A stretch of DNA of 64,000 bases from Siphonodentalium dalli (Eukaryota > Mollusca > Scaphopoda > Gadilida > Siphonodentaliidae), in contig CP136067.1 in NCBI GenBank assembly GCA_032622095.1, positions 41,275,549 through 41,339,548 on the forward strand. The letters are read 5' to 3'. Shown here in pieces: positions 46,262 to 58,685 of the stretch. Under the pieces are notes generated by a model that saw only the letters and a list, made by a program, of their open reading frames with translations, was not told the origin of the DNA and ran no database searches. A program made the position numbers and the translations under genes. Every line of letters begins with the position of its first letter. Positions within the stretch are counted from its first letter, which is position 1.

Positions 46262-47197
46262 GCTGCCATATTCTTGGATGTAGAAAAGGCCTTCGATTCT
46301 GTATGGCACCACGGTCTTCGATACAAACTAAAAACAACAACCGACATCCCCACCAAAATGTTAAAACTCATCTCCTCATTTCTCATGCAAAGATCTATCA
46401 AAGTAAGGGTCGGGGAAGAAATTTCAGACAGCGTCAACCTTAAAGCTGGTACGCCCCAGGGGTCCGTCTTAAATACGTTACTTTTCTTAATATACGTCAA
46501 CGACATACCCATCAATCCACTACACAACATACAAATATCACAATTCGCCGATGATCTGGGCCTTTGGACCACATGGGGGGACCACAGAACGCTGGAATTC
46601 AGATTACAAAAACAACGCAACGACCTGGAAGGGTGGTACTCCAAATGGCGCATCAAACTGAACGCCAAAAAAACGCAATTATTCCTCTTTAGCAGAAAAC
46701 ATACCAAATACAAACTTAAACTGTCCATCTATGGGGAAACTTTCGAACAAACCCAGGAGGCAACTCTCCTTGGCATAACTCTTGACCAAAAACTATCTTT
46801 CCATAATCACTTTAAAAACATCTCAACCAAGGTCTACCAAAGAATTGGGCTATTAAGGATGCTTAGAGGCACATCATGGGGACTCAATCCAGAAACCCTA
46901 ATTAAGCTATATAAGCAATTTATACGACCAATCATGGAATATGGGGCCATTATAACAGCCGACTTACCCAAATCTACACTAAATTAACTCCAATTAATAC
47001 AAAGCAAAACATTAAGAATGGCACTCCAAGAAAATACACGAACCCCCATCAGGACATTACATAATACAGCCGATATACCCCCAATCCACGTTAGACTACA
47101 AACCCTAGCGGCAAACAGTCTAATCAGACTACAAGGCAGCACCCTAATCGACGAACTAGAACTCAGGAAAACACTACTGACCAAAAACAAAACATAA
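46262..47197 (+). pseudogene. Jockey-like reverse transcriptase, 5'-truncated, one stop (copy 1)
   Basis: Frame opens right after a TGA at 46259-46261 with AAIFLDVEKAFDSVWHHGL (first catalytic Asp), then AGTPQGSVLNTLLFLIYVND, FADD (the catalytic pair), a WR.KLNAKKTQ thumb stretch, LLGITLDQKLSFHNH and YKQFIRPIMEYG. A TAA at 46985-46987 interrupts it, yet the same frame continues with LQLIQSKTLRMALQ, RTLHNTADIPPIHVR and LAANSLIRL, the normal jockey C-terminus, and ends at a TAA at 47195. So a single nonsense change splits an otherwise open RT. Endonuclease and RT N-terminus are missing. A 165-codon antisense frame (46231-46728) is a shadow. Confidence 0.9.
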
Positions 47198-48695
47198 AAA
47201 CCGGGCCGGCGAGTTCAGGGGTGGTTATGTGCTATGCCGGAATAATCCCCCTCACACCAACACTTCCCTAATTTAATAAACACTGTTCAATCAACAAACA
47301 AACAAATAGACTTATCCCATAAGAACTTAATAAACACGCGATGTCGATCAGGTTACTAACACAGTCCAGCCACACGGATAGTAATACTAATAATCAAACT
47401 CTCTTACAGCTACACACAGAACAACACCCCAAACAGGTAATTCTACCAGTCATCCCCTCCTAGAATACAGGTAATTATCAATTATGTTTCAAATGGCTCT
47501 TTGGTGCGTACTGACCATCGGCAGACGAACACAGTGAAATGGCCACGCCCCCTGCAGTAATACAAATCCTCAATAAAGACCAATGCTAGAACTCAGTATA
47601 AACAACCCATCTGGTACTAACCCATTTCACGCAAAATCCGCAATATCGACCGCCTAACAAGACTAAAAATAATATCAAAACCTAGGGTAGCGGGCTCATG
47701 CAGGCCCTAGATGGCTCCTTGGGTGCTGATGAATGTCCTCGGGCGGCGTGCATGTAGCTACGCTTGTCGTGGCCGTGGTATAAGCCATTGAGTAATTATC
47801 TCCATAAACAACCAACTAACCTGCTAACCTTGTAAAATCATTTTACAGTACAACAAGTTCACTAACCTGAACACAAAACACAATATCTAGGTTAGCGGGC
47901 TCACGCCCTAGATGGCTCCTCGGGCGGCATAGATACGCTTGTCGTCGCCGTAGTATAAGCTATCGAATAATTATCTCCTTCAAAACAACTAACGACTGCA
48001 TATACAAATTTGCAAATATGCGCTTTCACCCGCGCCCGTGCTTATGGGAGGACGGGTGGGACATAATAATTATAAACACTACTTGGCACTCCAAACCTTC
48101 AGAGACATACCAACCAACACAGCCTGGCCTCAGCTGCTTCCTCGTCCGCGACTGCACTACACAACAAGGTCAACGGGTTCTGACACCCACACGGGAGTGG
48201 AAGTCGGGCATTCACCATCAAGAGGTGAGGAGCCCCAACGGACCTTAAGTCAACCGGCTGGCATTACACCCCCTTCCAAGAGTTGAGCCCGTAGTACAAG
48301 CCCGGAATACAACATACTAAGGCAACTGGAGTTCATGCAAGCACTAAATATGACAATATGTACAACTATTCACAACTCAAAACAATATTTATATATCAAC
48401 GCACAAAACTCACACAGAGAAATCAAGGTAAGTCTTCTCCGCCGGTCCTGGTTCGGAATGGGGTGGGGCTTTGCTTCTTGCTTTAGTGGCATCCACCACA
48501 TGCACGGTAGGCAAACACCTACTGTGCATGGGAATATATCAATCTCACAAACCCTACAAAAGCTCTTCAGCGGAATTACGGCATTCAAACGTGGGTTGTA
48601 GGAGAGGGCCGACGGCCCTTTAAAATCTTCCCGGGTATCACCCCCAAACTCCAAACTTTCTTAGCTGAACCCTGACAGTAACTGTTATCGTTCTA
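47198..48695 (+). other. Region 3' of the RT with a two-copy repeat
   Basis: G+C-richer than its surroundings. Two direct units, 47683-47805 and 47885-47972, share TAGCGGGCTCA, CCCTAGATGGCTCCT, CGGGCGGC and ACGCTTGTCGT.GCCGT.GTA. An (ACAA)n-like run at 47290-47308 could be an element tail. Small hairpins: CATGCACGGTAGG / CCTACTGTGCATG (48508-48533) and GGGCCGACGGCCC (48605-48617). Frames at 48018-48654 have no known domain. It may be 3' UTR of the RT element or a separate insertion. Confidence 0.5.
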
Positions 48696-49094
48696 TTAGG
48701 GTACGTTCATACGCTGGCAAGTTTGCACGGTATGCTTTTGTGGGCATTTCGTCATAGAAACCCACATAGTGCCAGAATATTAACGGAAAGATGCACGTAA
48801 TATGCATCTTTACCAAAGCGAAAGACATGAGAGGTAACATTTATGTAGTTGCACTTGTAACGGTGCTACTGGAATTTGCCTTCAAACACCTGTATCATTT
48901 ATTCTTGCTAGATAATTGCATGATATTTACAGGCAAATTCCGCTAGCATCGCTACAAGTGGAACTACAGAGATTTTACTTCGCATGTATAGTTATGTGCT
49001 TGTTTCCGCTCATATTCTGGCACCATATCGTTTTCTACGACGAAATGCCTGCAAACCATACTGTGAAAACTTGCCAGTGTGTGAACGCACCCTT
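48696..49094. mobile_element. Long-TIR MITE, 'GCGTTCATACGCTGG' family, copy 2
   Basis: Left end AGGGTACGTTCATACGCTGG; right end CAGTGTGTGAACGCACCCT. Both arms contain GCCAGAATATTAACGG / CGCTCATATTCTGGC and a TTCGTCATAGAAA / TTTTCTACGACGAA pair. Same family as 22322-22735, with clearer ends here. Flanked by TT and TA. Confidence 0.87.
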
Positions 49095-49309
49095 ACTCTC
49101 CTTTCTTCATAATTACTTCATTGTAGACAAAATGTTTACCAGATCTCTAGACTTCTTCGAAGTAATCTCTTGACCGAAATTCCACATCGTATGCAACTTG
49201 GATCTTAAAAAATGCCTATAAGCCGCACCATGAACTCATTCCTAGTACCAGATGCTATCCAATATGCATGCTTGTGACAAATATTCCAAGTTACAAGTGT
49301 GGGTGCTTT
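49095..49309. other. Spacer
   Basis: No gene seen. Confidence 0.4.
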
Positions 49310-49500
49310 CTGAACTCCAAGAAAGCATTCGACCATATTTGACACGAAAGACTGTTAGTCAAATTCAATGTTTCAGGGTTATCAGGTAGAATCCCAAGTT
49401 TTGTGAAAAATATGTTTACGGACTGCATGATGTTCTCGCTGAGCCTCTACAAATCAGACAAGGAACGTGACAAGAGCCATGATATCTCCTTTGGATTTAA
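49310..49500 (+). pseudogene. Old RT palm scrap (copy 1)
   Basis: The frame reads GCFLNSKKAFDHI, a stop, then HERLLVKFNVSGLSG and FVKNMFTD, which is the first catalytic block and following helix of a non-LTR RT ('FLDLKKAFDT..H..LL.KL...G'). The Asp of the usual FLD has become Asn, and a TGA interrupts it. Only about 60 residues remain. Confidence 0.72.
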
Positions 49501-49644
49501 CATATTTTATTAGCAATACTATGCTAAAAGGATCGAGGCACAAATTGTGAAAAGACTCTCACATATTGTATATTGGGAGAGACCTCTTCTTTTGTCTACT
49601 TGGCAGACACAAATAAATTATTTGCCACATTTGAATTGTCGGGT

Positions 49645-50264
49645 TAGGGTGCATTTACATTGCTGTAGATCTGTATACAGATATGTGTGAAGTCACGCGT
49701 CACAGATTGCTGTGATCACAACATGATTACTTTGCGAACGCGCGCTCATCAGTACTCTGGTAATTGACAATTCACTATGAGTCGTGTCAGTTTAGGCCAG
49801 ACAAAAAAAATGAATCAACTATCAGCAGAACAAAGCAGTTTATTCTTACACCAGTTGATAATGGTTATGCTATGCTTTTGCGGTCGCCCTGTTGTTCACT
49901 GAGTGTACTAAGGTATTACTAAACTCCGAGAATAACAAATATTAATAAGATATACTGTATAGTAAACACTTTACTTTAAGTACTTTGTCACCACACGCAC
50001 CAGCACACATGTTCTGGCTTACACGGCGTGAAATACATGAGTTGAAATGACAAAGAAAGATTAAGCAAATTCGCCAAGCCTGAGTAACAATTAATCAAAT
50101 CAGATTTGCCTGTGGCAATGCCTCGGCGTTGATCGTGACTTATACGATTTTTGCTCACACGAACGAATACCGTTTTCTTTCTGTGTGCATTTCTATATCA
50201 ATCCGTTTACACCAGTATGCGTGTAGAACTGTATACAGATATACAGCAATGTAAACTGACTCTT
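49645..50264. mobile_element. MITE with TTAGGGTGCATTTACATTG end
   Basis: Left TAGGGTGCATTTACATTGCT with CTGTATACAGATAT nearby; right ACTGTATACAGATATACAGC then AATGTAAACTGACTCTTA. The inverted ends are about 40 bp with mismatches, and each contains the palindrome CTGTATACAG. The AGGGTGC start is shared with the preceding MITE family. Interior has no coding. Confidence 0.8.
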
Positions 50265-50839
50265 ATGTGGTTATTATTGTTAATAGTAACAACTTGATTT
50301 TAGAGTTATCCATCTTACAACCGCAATTTGTCCGTTTTTAGCACGTGGTACTCGAAACGATTGGGCACAAACAATAGAAAAAGCACATTTCAAACATCGA
50401 TATCTAATCAATCTGAGCTTTGATGGGTGGGTTCCTCGACTCGAATCAAATATTTTTTACCCCCGAAGCCAAAGAAATAGTAATTTAGGAGCGTCTGATC
50501 GGATTGAGTACCTTTAAAACTAACAAGGGTTTGTGCCACGGCGGTTGAATAGCAATCCAACGTGCAACTATACAGCTGCCAGGTGCCACGCGATGCGTGA
50601 TCAGTTGCGACAAGCCAATCAAAGACGCTGAAACGCCGACGAGACGTGATCAATCGATAAGCACATGTTTTGAGTGACAGGTGTCTCCATATATGGCACA
50701 TAATGTGGTCAAAAAATTAGACGTATCCATGTTTTTCCCTGCTGCAATCGCTACAAGAAATAGATTAGAAAAAAGTTTACAGCCGAAGATTGAATCTAAT
50801 ATGTTTTACAAATCTGAAGAAAAAATATGGGTCACGATA
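50265..50839. other. Non-coding, one unrecognised frame
   Basis: A 97-codon minus-strand frame at 50408-50701 has protein-like composition but no domain I recognise. Nothing else. Confidence 0.35.
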
Positions 50840-51480
50840 TGTGTAAAACATGCTTCATTGCTACATGTTAAAACTCTAAGTCCAAAAATGGATTCAAAAC
50901 CCTCCAGAGCACTGCTGCAGCCGCTACAGCGCTGCATTGAAAAAAAAATGAGTCGCAATATTTGTAAAACATGCTTCACTTCTACCTCTTAAAACTCTTA
51001 AGTCCAAAAATGGATTCAAAACACTCCAGAGCACTGCTGCAGCCGCTACAGCGCTGCATTGACCAAAAATGAGTCGCAATATTTGTAAAACATGCTTCAT
51101 TGCTACCTGTTAAAACTCTAAGTCAAAAAATGAATTCAAAACCCTCCAGAGCACTGCTGCAGCCGCTACAGCGCTGCATTAAAAAAAAATGGGTCGCGAT
51201 ATGGGTGAAACATGCTTCACTTCTACCTGTTAAAACTCTCAGTAAAAAAATGATTTCAAACCCCCCCCCCCCCCCCCCACAGAACACTGCTGCAGCGTTG
51301 CATTGAAAAAAAATGGGTCACGGGATTTGTAAAACATGCTTCATTGCTACCTGTTAAAACTCTAAGTAAAAAAATGAATTCAATACCCTCCAGAGCACTG
51401 CTGCAGCCGCTACAGCGCTGCATTGAAAACAAGTGGGTCGCGATATGGGTGAAATACATGTATGCTTCACTTCTACCTCT
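50840..51480. repeat. 120-bp tandem repeat, five units (copy 1)
   Basis: Units contain CCAGAGCACTGCTGCAGCCG, CTACAGCGCTGCATTGAAAA, GTCGCGATATGGGTGAAAC and TGCTTCA.TGCTACCTGTTAA. The fourth unit has an 18-base C run (51261-51278) where the others have ACCCTCCAGAG. Frames through it translate the repeat. Confidence 0.92.
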
Positions 51481-51496
51481 TAAAACTCTTTGGCCC

Positions 51497-51921
51497 GATT
51501 CGTCATCTCCGGTTTAAACCTGGTCTACGTAAACCTCTAGGTTTAAACCGCCCTGAGTCAGCAAAATCCGTGGTTTAAACCCGCGAACGCAGGTTTAAGT
51601 GACGCATTCGTCATCTTTGGTCCAGCCAGACCGTTGGTTTAGCAGTAGTGTCTCTGTATCGTCGAGATAATTAATCGTACTTTCCTAATGCGGACCGCCT
51701 CGTTTTATTGATTGCGAAAATCAATAATTACGACAGCGACCATATTTTGATTGGAAATTTATAAGCGACAAGCACTCACACCTATACAGCGTGCGGGGAT
51801 AAGTTTTTGTCAATTTCGATAATTTGTCTGCGTTTTATAAGCTTAAACCAGCAACTAAACCATCTAATTCGGCGGTCCAGCTAAACCAGCTTTACCGAGG
51901 CTAAACTTGATATGACGAATC
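51497..51921. mobile_element. MITE with GATTCGTCAT ends (copy 1)
   Basis: GATTCGTCAT at the left and ATGACGAATC at the right. Inside, GGTTTAAACC-type phrases recur near the left (51511, 51540, 51573) and AAACCAGC / TAAACCAGC near the right. Non-coding. Confidence 0.7.
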
Positions 51922-53669
51922 CGTCTTTTCTTCATCGCGGTTTAGAATTGTCAAACAATCAATCAAAGGGTGGAGCTGTAAATTATCTCGAGGGAGGGCG
52001 TGTGTACGTGGCGACTGCCGACTGGTGTTATCGTGTCACAGTTGATTCATTCGCACGTGAGCGTTGCTCAGATATGGACAAGTTCCTTCAATATAATGTT
52101 TACAACTATATTGTGGCAATCATAAATACAGGTGTTTTCTACGAATTCATTTGAAGGGTTGAACGTTTTAATTATGACACCAAACGATGCTACTACATGA
52201 CCATATATGCTATACACAAAGTTCAACCCGTGTACCTGATATCACCAATCCGGAAGGTATCACGAAACCGGACCATGCGGTTTTTGATAAATGAACATAT
52301 CCTCCCTCAGATGAGTGTATTTATTGCCCGGTTGATGTTGCTATCCACTATTTAAAACATAAATTCGTAAGGCGTAATGTTCCCTCATTATGATAGCTTG
52401 CTGTCGCCCCGCTACATTTAATGGACATTCCGACTCATATCCGTTTTTATCATAAATCCTAGACACTTTTTGACGTTAGATAGTTCGTTTGATGTATAAT
52501 TAGCCGCCGCTAACGGCGGAAAATGCGTGTATCAATAGAAATATATGTTCGAGTAAGCTTAAGTTGTTCCACCCTACAGTGCGATTCGTAAAGAAGAAGA
52601 AATCACTAACCGCGATCAAGTGTAGGTACCCACCATAATTATGGGGGTCAAAGCCGCGGATCGACACTGCAATAAGATGTCGCCAAACCGGAGTTGGAAT
52701 GTCAAAGATGCGGATTATATATTTCGCATTTTGACTGTTTTTGTCGGTGAATTAGTACTGATAATCACTCAATGTCAGTCACGCATTCTAATGAATCGAT
52801 TTTCAATTATTATAATAATTATGTAATATATATTAAGTCATACTTCATTATAAAAGCTATCAATTTGTCAGTTATTCACTTATGAATTGTTGACGGCGGT
52901 GTGGTCCATATAGGATGCAGACCGCCTAACATTTCCTTAAATCATTGGTGAAGCTGGTTCCGCCAGTTCTGATTCGATTGCACGAAAGAAAATCCGTAGA
53001 ATGGCACGTACTTTAGGACTTGAGCTAGTAAAATATCCCCATTATATGGAATATACCATTATCTTTCGGACAGGTCTTCACATGGCAGATGTTTCTTTGT
53101 CGTTGTGTGTGTTGGTGGGCGGGGGGGTGCACATGGGTGGGCGTATTCGTATGTTTGTTTGTGTTTTAATTTCATGTTAATACATGCTTTGTATATAGTA
53201 GGATATTTTCAATAATATAGGCCCGGAACTGTACGTATGGTAGGGGCTTCTTCCTGACAACATATAAAACATTTGCTGCGAGATATGTTTGTAATGTATG
53301 GAAATTGTAATCGTTTCTCCCAGTTACCATAGTTCTTTTCGATCGCATTTGTTTAAGGGTAGTTAGATTGAAATGGACACAACAAGAAGTGCATTTAAAT
53401 ACATGTAGTGGGGACATGTTATATACCAAACGAAATGGTGTGCATTTCTATATACAACGGGGTGTATGTGGTTGTGAATATCTGATCAAGGTCAACCAGG
53501 TCAAAAGGTCACAGAGTACAAACTTAAAAGCCGGATTCTGTTTTCCGGATGCTAACTAGAAAAAGTGACCTTTCAGACTCCAGAAAAAATGGCGTCTGTC
53601 ATGGCGGCCATTTTTTTAATATGCCCCATACTATAGTATAGTACAGAATGTTCTATACAATCCATCACA
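51922..53669. other. Non-coding part of block copy 1
   Basis: An 80-codon frame (51912-52154) and smaller ones have no recognised domain. GCCGCCGCTAACGGCGG-like phrase at about 52503. At 53588-53610 a motif AAAAATGGCGTCTGTCATGG then GGCCATTTTTT is an inverted phrase. A GT/G-rich run at 53098-53140. Nothing called. Confidence 0.4.
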
Positions 53670-53943
53670 AATAGTATGCACAGAAATTCATATACAGCTG
53701 TTTACAGTGAATCCCCCCCCCCGCAATTCAGGGGGGAGTCGGAAAAAATTTGCAGGCACGTATGCTGATTTTTGACTTTCGACACTTGTTGTGACCCACC
53801 CACTCCCGCGTCCATTTTTTTTTCAATTTCGGCAGTTTTTTTCGACCATTTTTGGACACCCACCCCCTTTTAACACTAAAACAGAGATTTGCGGGGGGAA
53901 ATTCACTGTAAACAGCTGTATATGAATTTCAGTGCACACTATT
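53670..53943. mobile_element. MITE with AATTCATATACAGCTG inverted ends (copy 1)
   Basis: Left AATAGTATGCACAGAAATTC then ATATACAGCTGTTTACAGTG; right CACTGTAAACAGCTGTATAT then GAATTTCAGTGCACACTATT. Arms of about 45 bp with few mismatches; the inner ends meet C-runs and G-runs. A poly-C length difference separates it from copy 2. Confidence 0.85.
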
Positions 53944-54240
53944 AGTCATGGATGTTAACATTGACATGTAAATAGGAACGAGTCATTTTGGGGTCATTCG
54001 GTCAAAAAAGACATGGCTGCCAGCAGCCATCTTGGATTTCAAAATGCAATCCATTAGCATGGGCTACAGGCTATACTGTTTGTATAATATTTTTGAGTTG
54101 CGGAAAAAATTGTTTGTTGGTCCTATCGACCACCCACCCACCCTGGCATATGTGCCCGGAAAAAACTTTCTTTCCACCCCCGTGCGCAAATCTCTGTTTT
54201 AGTGTTAAAAGGGGGTGGGTGTCCAAAAATGGTAGGAAAA
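53836..54240. repeat. Inverted repeat overlapping the MITE and reaching the duplication junction
   Basis: CCATTTTTGGACACCCACCC, then CTTTTAACACTAAAACAGAG (53845-53895) is mirrored by CTCTGTTTTAGTGTTAAAAG then GGGTGGGTGTCCAAAAATGG (54191-54232). The right arm ends at the junction where block copy 2 begins. Its loop holds TGGCTGCCAGCAGCCA (about 54014). Confidence 0.82.
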
Positions 54241-54241
54241 A

Positions 54242-54765
54242 ACATGTTACCCTCACAATATGAGAGATATGTTTGAGTTATGTGAAAATGTGGTTATAAA
54301 AAATGTGTCATGTAGGTCACTAGAGAGTTTGACAGGAAGTATTTGCACACATAAATAACACTGCATTATCTAGCTGATGGTCCTAACTAGGGTATACACT
54401 CGATCTACTATCTGATATCATGAATGTCTGCGAAAAATAAATAACACAATTCTCATTGCATATTGAATTTTTGGTGGCCATTTGCAGAACTTTTTTTGTT
54501 GTTGTTGCAATACTGCTTCATCTGTTCAGACAATATATTGCTTTATTGTGACTTTTCCTCCAAAAATAGTTCTGCAAATGGGTACCAAAAAAATAGAACC
54601 TTGTTGGTATAATAAGATAGAAAATGCAGCTTTTTGTTTCAAATACTTCCTGTCAAACTCTAGTGACCTACATGACAAATTGGTTGTTGCTTTTTGTTTA
54701 AACCACTTTTTTTATGTGATTCAAACTTATCAAACATATCTCTCATATTGTGATGGTTAACATGT
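54242..54765. mobile_element. Long-TIR MITE at the edge of block copy 2
   Basis: Same as 44252-44775. Here it joins the inverted repeat of copy 1 directly, with no other sequence between. Confidence 0.82.
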
Positions 54766-56251
54766 CTTGTTATAATTACTATAGCATGCATTGGTAATGA
54801 AGGATAAAGTTGTTTCCTTCAAATTGATAGTTAGAAATTGATTTTTTTTTTAATTCACGAATGGGCACTTCCTTAAACTTCCTTATTATATGCCATCATG
54901 ATTAGTCTTTCGCACGGACATGTTACTTCGCACATGCCATACGGTCAGATAAACAAACATGGTACGGACTTATTATGCCACTGTTTTTAAATCATTATTT
55001 TATGAAATATGATGTTGGGTTATGCATCTTGTATCGATCTCTCACAACGAATATATCGATATTTACCTATTATAGTTGAACATAACTATAATAGTTGAAT
55101 TCTGGATGAGCCTGACTGATATTAACTTGAACATTCCGTCTGTCATTTGCGGCCAAAATGTGGGATGTCACCATGAGCAGGAATCCTCATGAGTGTCGAG
55201 AATATTGATAGCACCGATCAGACAATATTTTGACATCTGATAATGACAGGATGTCACACGCAAACGGCTTCTTGTGAGATGGTCTTCGACAATGCTTCCT
55301 GTCCGGGTGCATTTCGAGTCTTGTTCTCATTATGGACATCATGGCGACCCTGACATCGAGAAAGAGATTTCTTAACGTTCTGTCAACATCACACGAAAAG
55401 TACAATTATTCTGTATTCCGTGAACTGACTTTAAGACACACATTCGATATCTGAACTTGAAACAATTCGATGGTAAGGATGGAATAACAAATATATTACT
55501 ATTCGACCCTCCATCGATATCGTCCGTTCTCTTTACACTGTTCGGCGCAACGCCATACTCACAATCGAATGAATGTTGAAATAAATGAAGGCTGACTTCA
55601 TAATTCCACTGTTTGAGTGGTGTGAAACACTCGGGTAGGGTAGTAAGATAAAATTGAGAATATTCTTGCTCAAAGTAGTTATTTTTTTTACGAATATTAA
55701 TCCAAATTGACGAAACACACCGGCATTCTTATATATTAATTAAATGCAATCACTCTCGATGGCGAAATCATTTGTATTAGACTATCGCCGATAGTAAAAT
55801 TCAATGTTGGGTCCCCAATCAATATGTAAATATTTACCATTGGGCGTAGTTCGGACGATGTTTTATATGGAGTGGTATGGTCGATTTCTTTGAACTTTTC
55901 GGCGATATCAGTAGAATGCTATATTCCCCATGTTGGCATAGCGCCTAACTTCAATTTCAACACACCCGAACAAGTCCATAATATGTCTTTAATGCCCTGT
56001 ATGCTAAAAACTCATTGATGAGTAGTTCGCTTCGGAAAGGTTAAGATAATAAGTTCAACAAACGACCATATAACATTTCGCACCAATGAATATGAATCCT
56101 TCAAAACTTGTGTTATCTATAATTTTCGTCTGCTAATTTATCCTGAACGCCCCTGCAAATGAATAATAAACCACTCCTTTGAATAACTTTATAACTTTAT
56201 TACTGAATGGGATAATCCATTTAGTATAGAAATGGGCGAACCAAAATCTGA
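54766..56251. other. Non-coding part of block copy 2
   Basis: As 44776-46261, with base differences at 55292 and 55701. Confidence 0.45.
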
Positions 56252-57187
56252 GCTGCCATATTCTTGGATGTAGAAAAGGCCTTCGATTCAGTATGGCACC
56301 ACGGTCTTCGATACAAACTAAAAACAACAACCGACATCCCCACCAAAATGTTAAAACTCATCTCCTCATTTCTCATGCAAAGATCTATCAAAGTAAGGGT
56401 CGGGGAAGAAATTTCAGACAGCGTCAACCTTAAAGCTGGTACGCCCCAGGGGTCCGTCTTAAATACGTTACTTTTCTTAATATACGTCAACGACATACCC
56501 ATCAATCCACTACACAACATACAAATATCACAATTCGCCGATGATCTGGGCCTTTGGACCACATGGGGGGACCACAGAACGCTGGAATTCAGATTACAAA
56601 AACAACGCAACGACCTGGAAGGGTGGTACTCCAAATGGCGCATCAAACTGAACGCCAAAAAAACGCAATTATTCCTCTTTAGCAGAAAACATACCAAATA
56701 CAAACTTAAACTGTCCATCTATGGGGAAACTTTCGAACAAACCCAGGAGGCAACTCTCCTTGGCATAACTCTTGACCAAAAACTATCTTTCCATAATCAC
56801 TTTAAAAACATCTCAACCAAGGTCTACCAAAGAATTGGGCTATTAAGGATGCTTAGAGGCACATCATGGGGACTCAATCCAGAAACCCTAATTAAGCTAT
56901 ATAAGCAATTTATACGACCAATCATGGAATATGGGGCCATTATAACAGCCGACTTACCCAAATCTACACTAAATTAACTCCAATTAATACAAAGCAAAAC
57001 ATTAAGAATGGCACTCCAAGAAAATACACGAACCCCCATCAGGACATTACATAATACAGCCGATATACCCCCAATCCACGTTAGACTACAAACCCTAGCG
57101 GCAAACAGTCTAATCAGACTACAAGGCAGCACCCTAATCGACGAACTAGAACTCAGGAAAACACTACTGACCAAAAACAAAACATAA
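56252..57187 (+). pseudogene. Jockey-like reverse transcriptase, 5'-truncated, one stop (copy 2)
   Basis: Identical in protein to copy 1. The only base difference seen in the frame (56290 A for T) is a synonymous Ser codon change. The internal TAA at 56975-56977 is shared, so the nonsense change predates the duplication. Confidence 0.9.
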
Positions 57188-58685
57188 AAACCGGGCCGGC
57201 GAGTTCAGGGGTGGTTATGTGCTATGCCGGAATAATCCCCCTCACACCAACACTTCCCTAATTTAATAAACACTGTTCAATCAACAAACAAACAAATAGA
57301 CTTATCCCATAAGAACTTAATAAACACGCGATGTCGATCAGGTTACTAACACAGTCCAGCCACACGGATAGTAATACTAATAATCAAACTCTCTTACAGC
57401 TACACACAGAACAACACCCCAAACAGGTAATTCTACCAGTCATCCCCTCCTAGAATACAGGTAATTATCAATTATGTTTCAAATGGCTCTTTGGTGCGTA
57501 CTGACCATCGGCAGACGAACACAGTGAAATGGCCACGCCCCCTGCAGTAATACAAATCCTCAATAAAGACCAATGCTAGAACTCAGTATAAACAACCCAT
57601 CTGGTACTAACCCATTTCACGCAAAATCCGCAATATCGACCGCCTAACAAGACTAAAAATAATATCAAAACCTAGGGTAGCGGGCTCATGCAGGCCCTAG
57701 ATGGCTCCTTGGGTGCTGATGAATGTCCTCGGGCGGCGTGCATGTAGCTACGCTTGTCGTGGCCGTGGTATAAGCCATTGAGTAATTATCTCCATAAACA
57801 ACCAACTAACCTGCTAACCTTGTAAAATCATTTTACAGTACAACAAGTTCACTAACCTGAACACAAAACACAATATCTAGGTTAGCGGGCTCACGCCCTA
57901 GATGGCTCCTCGGGCGGCATAGATACGCTTGTCGTCGCCGTAGTATAAGCTATCGAATAATTATCTCCTTCAAAACAACTAACGACTGCATATACAAATT
58001 TGCAAATATGCGCTTTCACCCGCGCCCGTGCTTATGGGAGGACGGGTGGGACATAATAATTATAAACACTACTTGGCACTCCAAACCTTCAGAGACATAC
58101 CAACCAACACAGCCTGGCCTCAGCTGCTTCCTCGTCCGCGACTGCACTACACAACAAGGTCAACGGGTTCTGACACCCACACGGGAGTGGAAGTCGGGCA
58201 TTCACCATCAAGAGGTGAGGAGCCCCAACGGACCTTAAGTCAACCGGCTGGCATTACACCCCCTTCCAAGAGTTGAGCCCGTAGTACAAGCCCGGAATAC
58301 AACATACTAAGGCAACTGGAGTTCATGCAAGCACTAAATATGACAATATGTACAACTATTCACAACTCAAAACAATATTTATATATCAACGCACAAAACT
58401 CACACAGAGAAATCAAGGTAAGTCTTCTCCGCCGGTCCTGGTTCGGAATGGGGTGGGGCTTTGCTTCTTGCTTTAGTGGCATCCACCACATGCACGGTAG
58501 GCAAACACCTACTGTGCATGGGAATATATCAATCTCACAAACCCTACAAAAGCTCTTCAGCGGAATTACGGCATTCAAACGTGGGTTGTAGGAGAGGGCC
58601 GACGGCCCTTTAAAATCTTCCCGGGTATCACCCCCAAACTCCAAACTTTCTTAGCTGAACCCTGACAGTAACTGTTATCGTTCTA
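57188..58685 (+). other. Region 3' of the RT (copy 2)
   Basis: Same two-copy repeat and hairpins as 47198-48695, shifted by 9990. Confidence 0.5.

Larger units (their letters stand above)
44252..54241 (+). repeat. 9.99-kb duplicated block, copy 1
   Basis: Matches 54242-64000 head to tail at an offset of 9990 (9986 after the poly-C at 51261). Differences seen by eye: 45302 G/A, 45711 A/T, 46300 T/A, 53059 T/G, 53617 T/G, poly-C of 18 versus 14, another poly-C of 10 versus 9, and a poly-T of 9 versus 10. Either a very recent tandem duplication or an assembly artefact. Confidence 0.95.

Noticed and set aside
46231-46728. 165-codon antisense frame opposite the jockey-like RT (also 56221-56718)
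   Set aside because: It is a shadow of the RT with no motif of its own.
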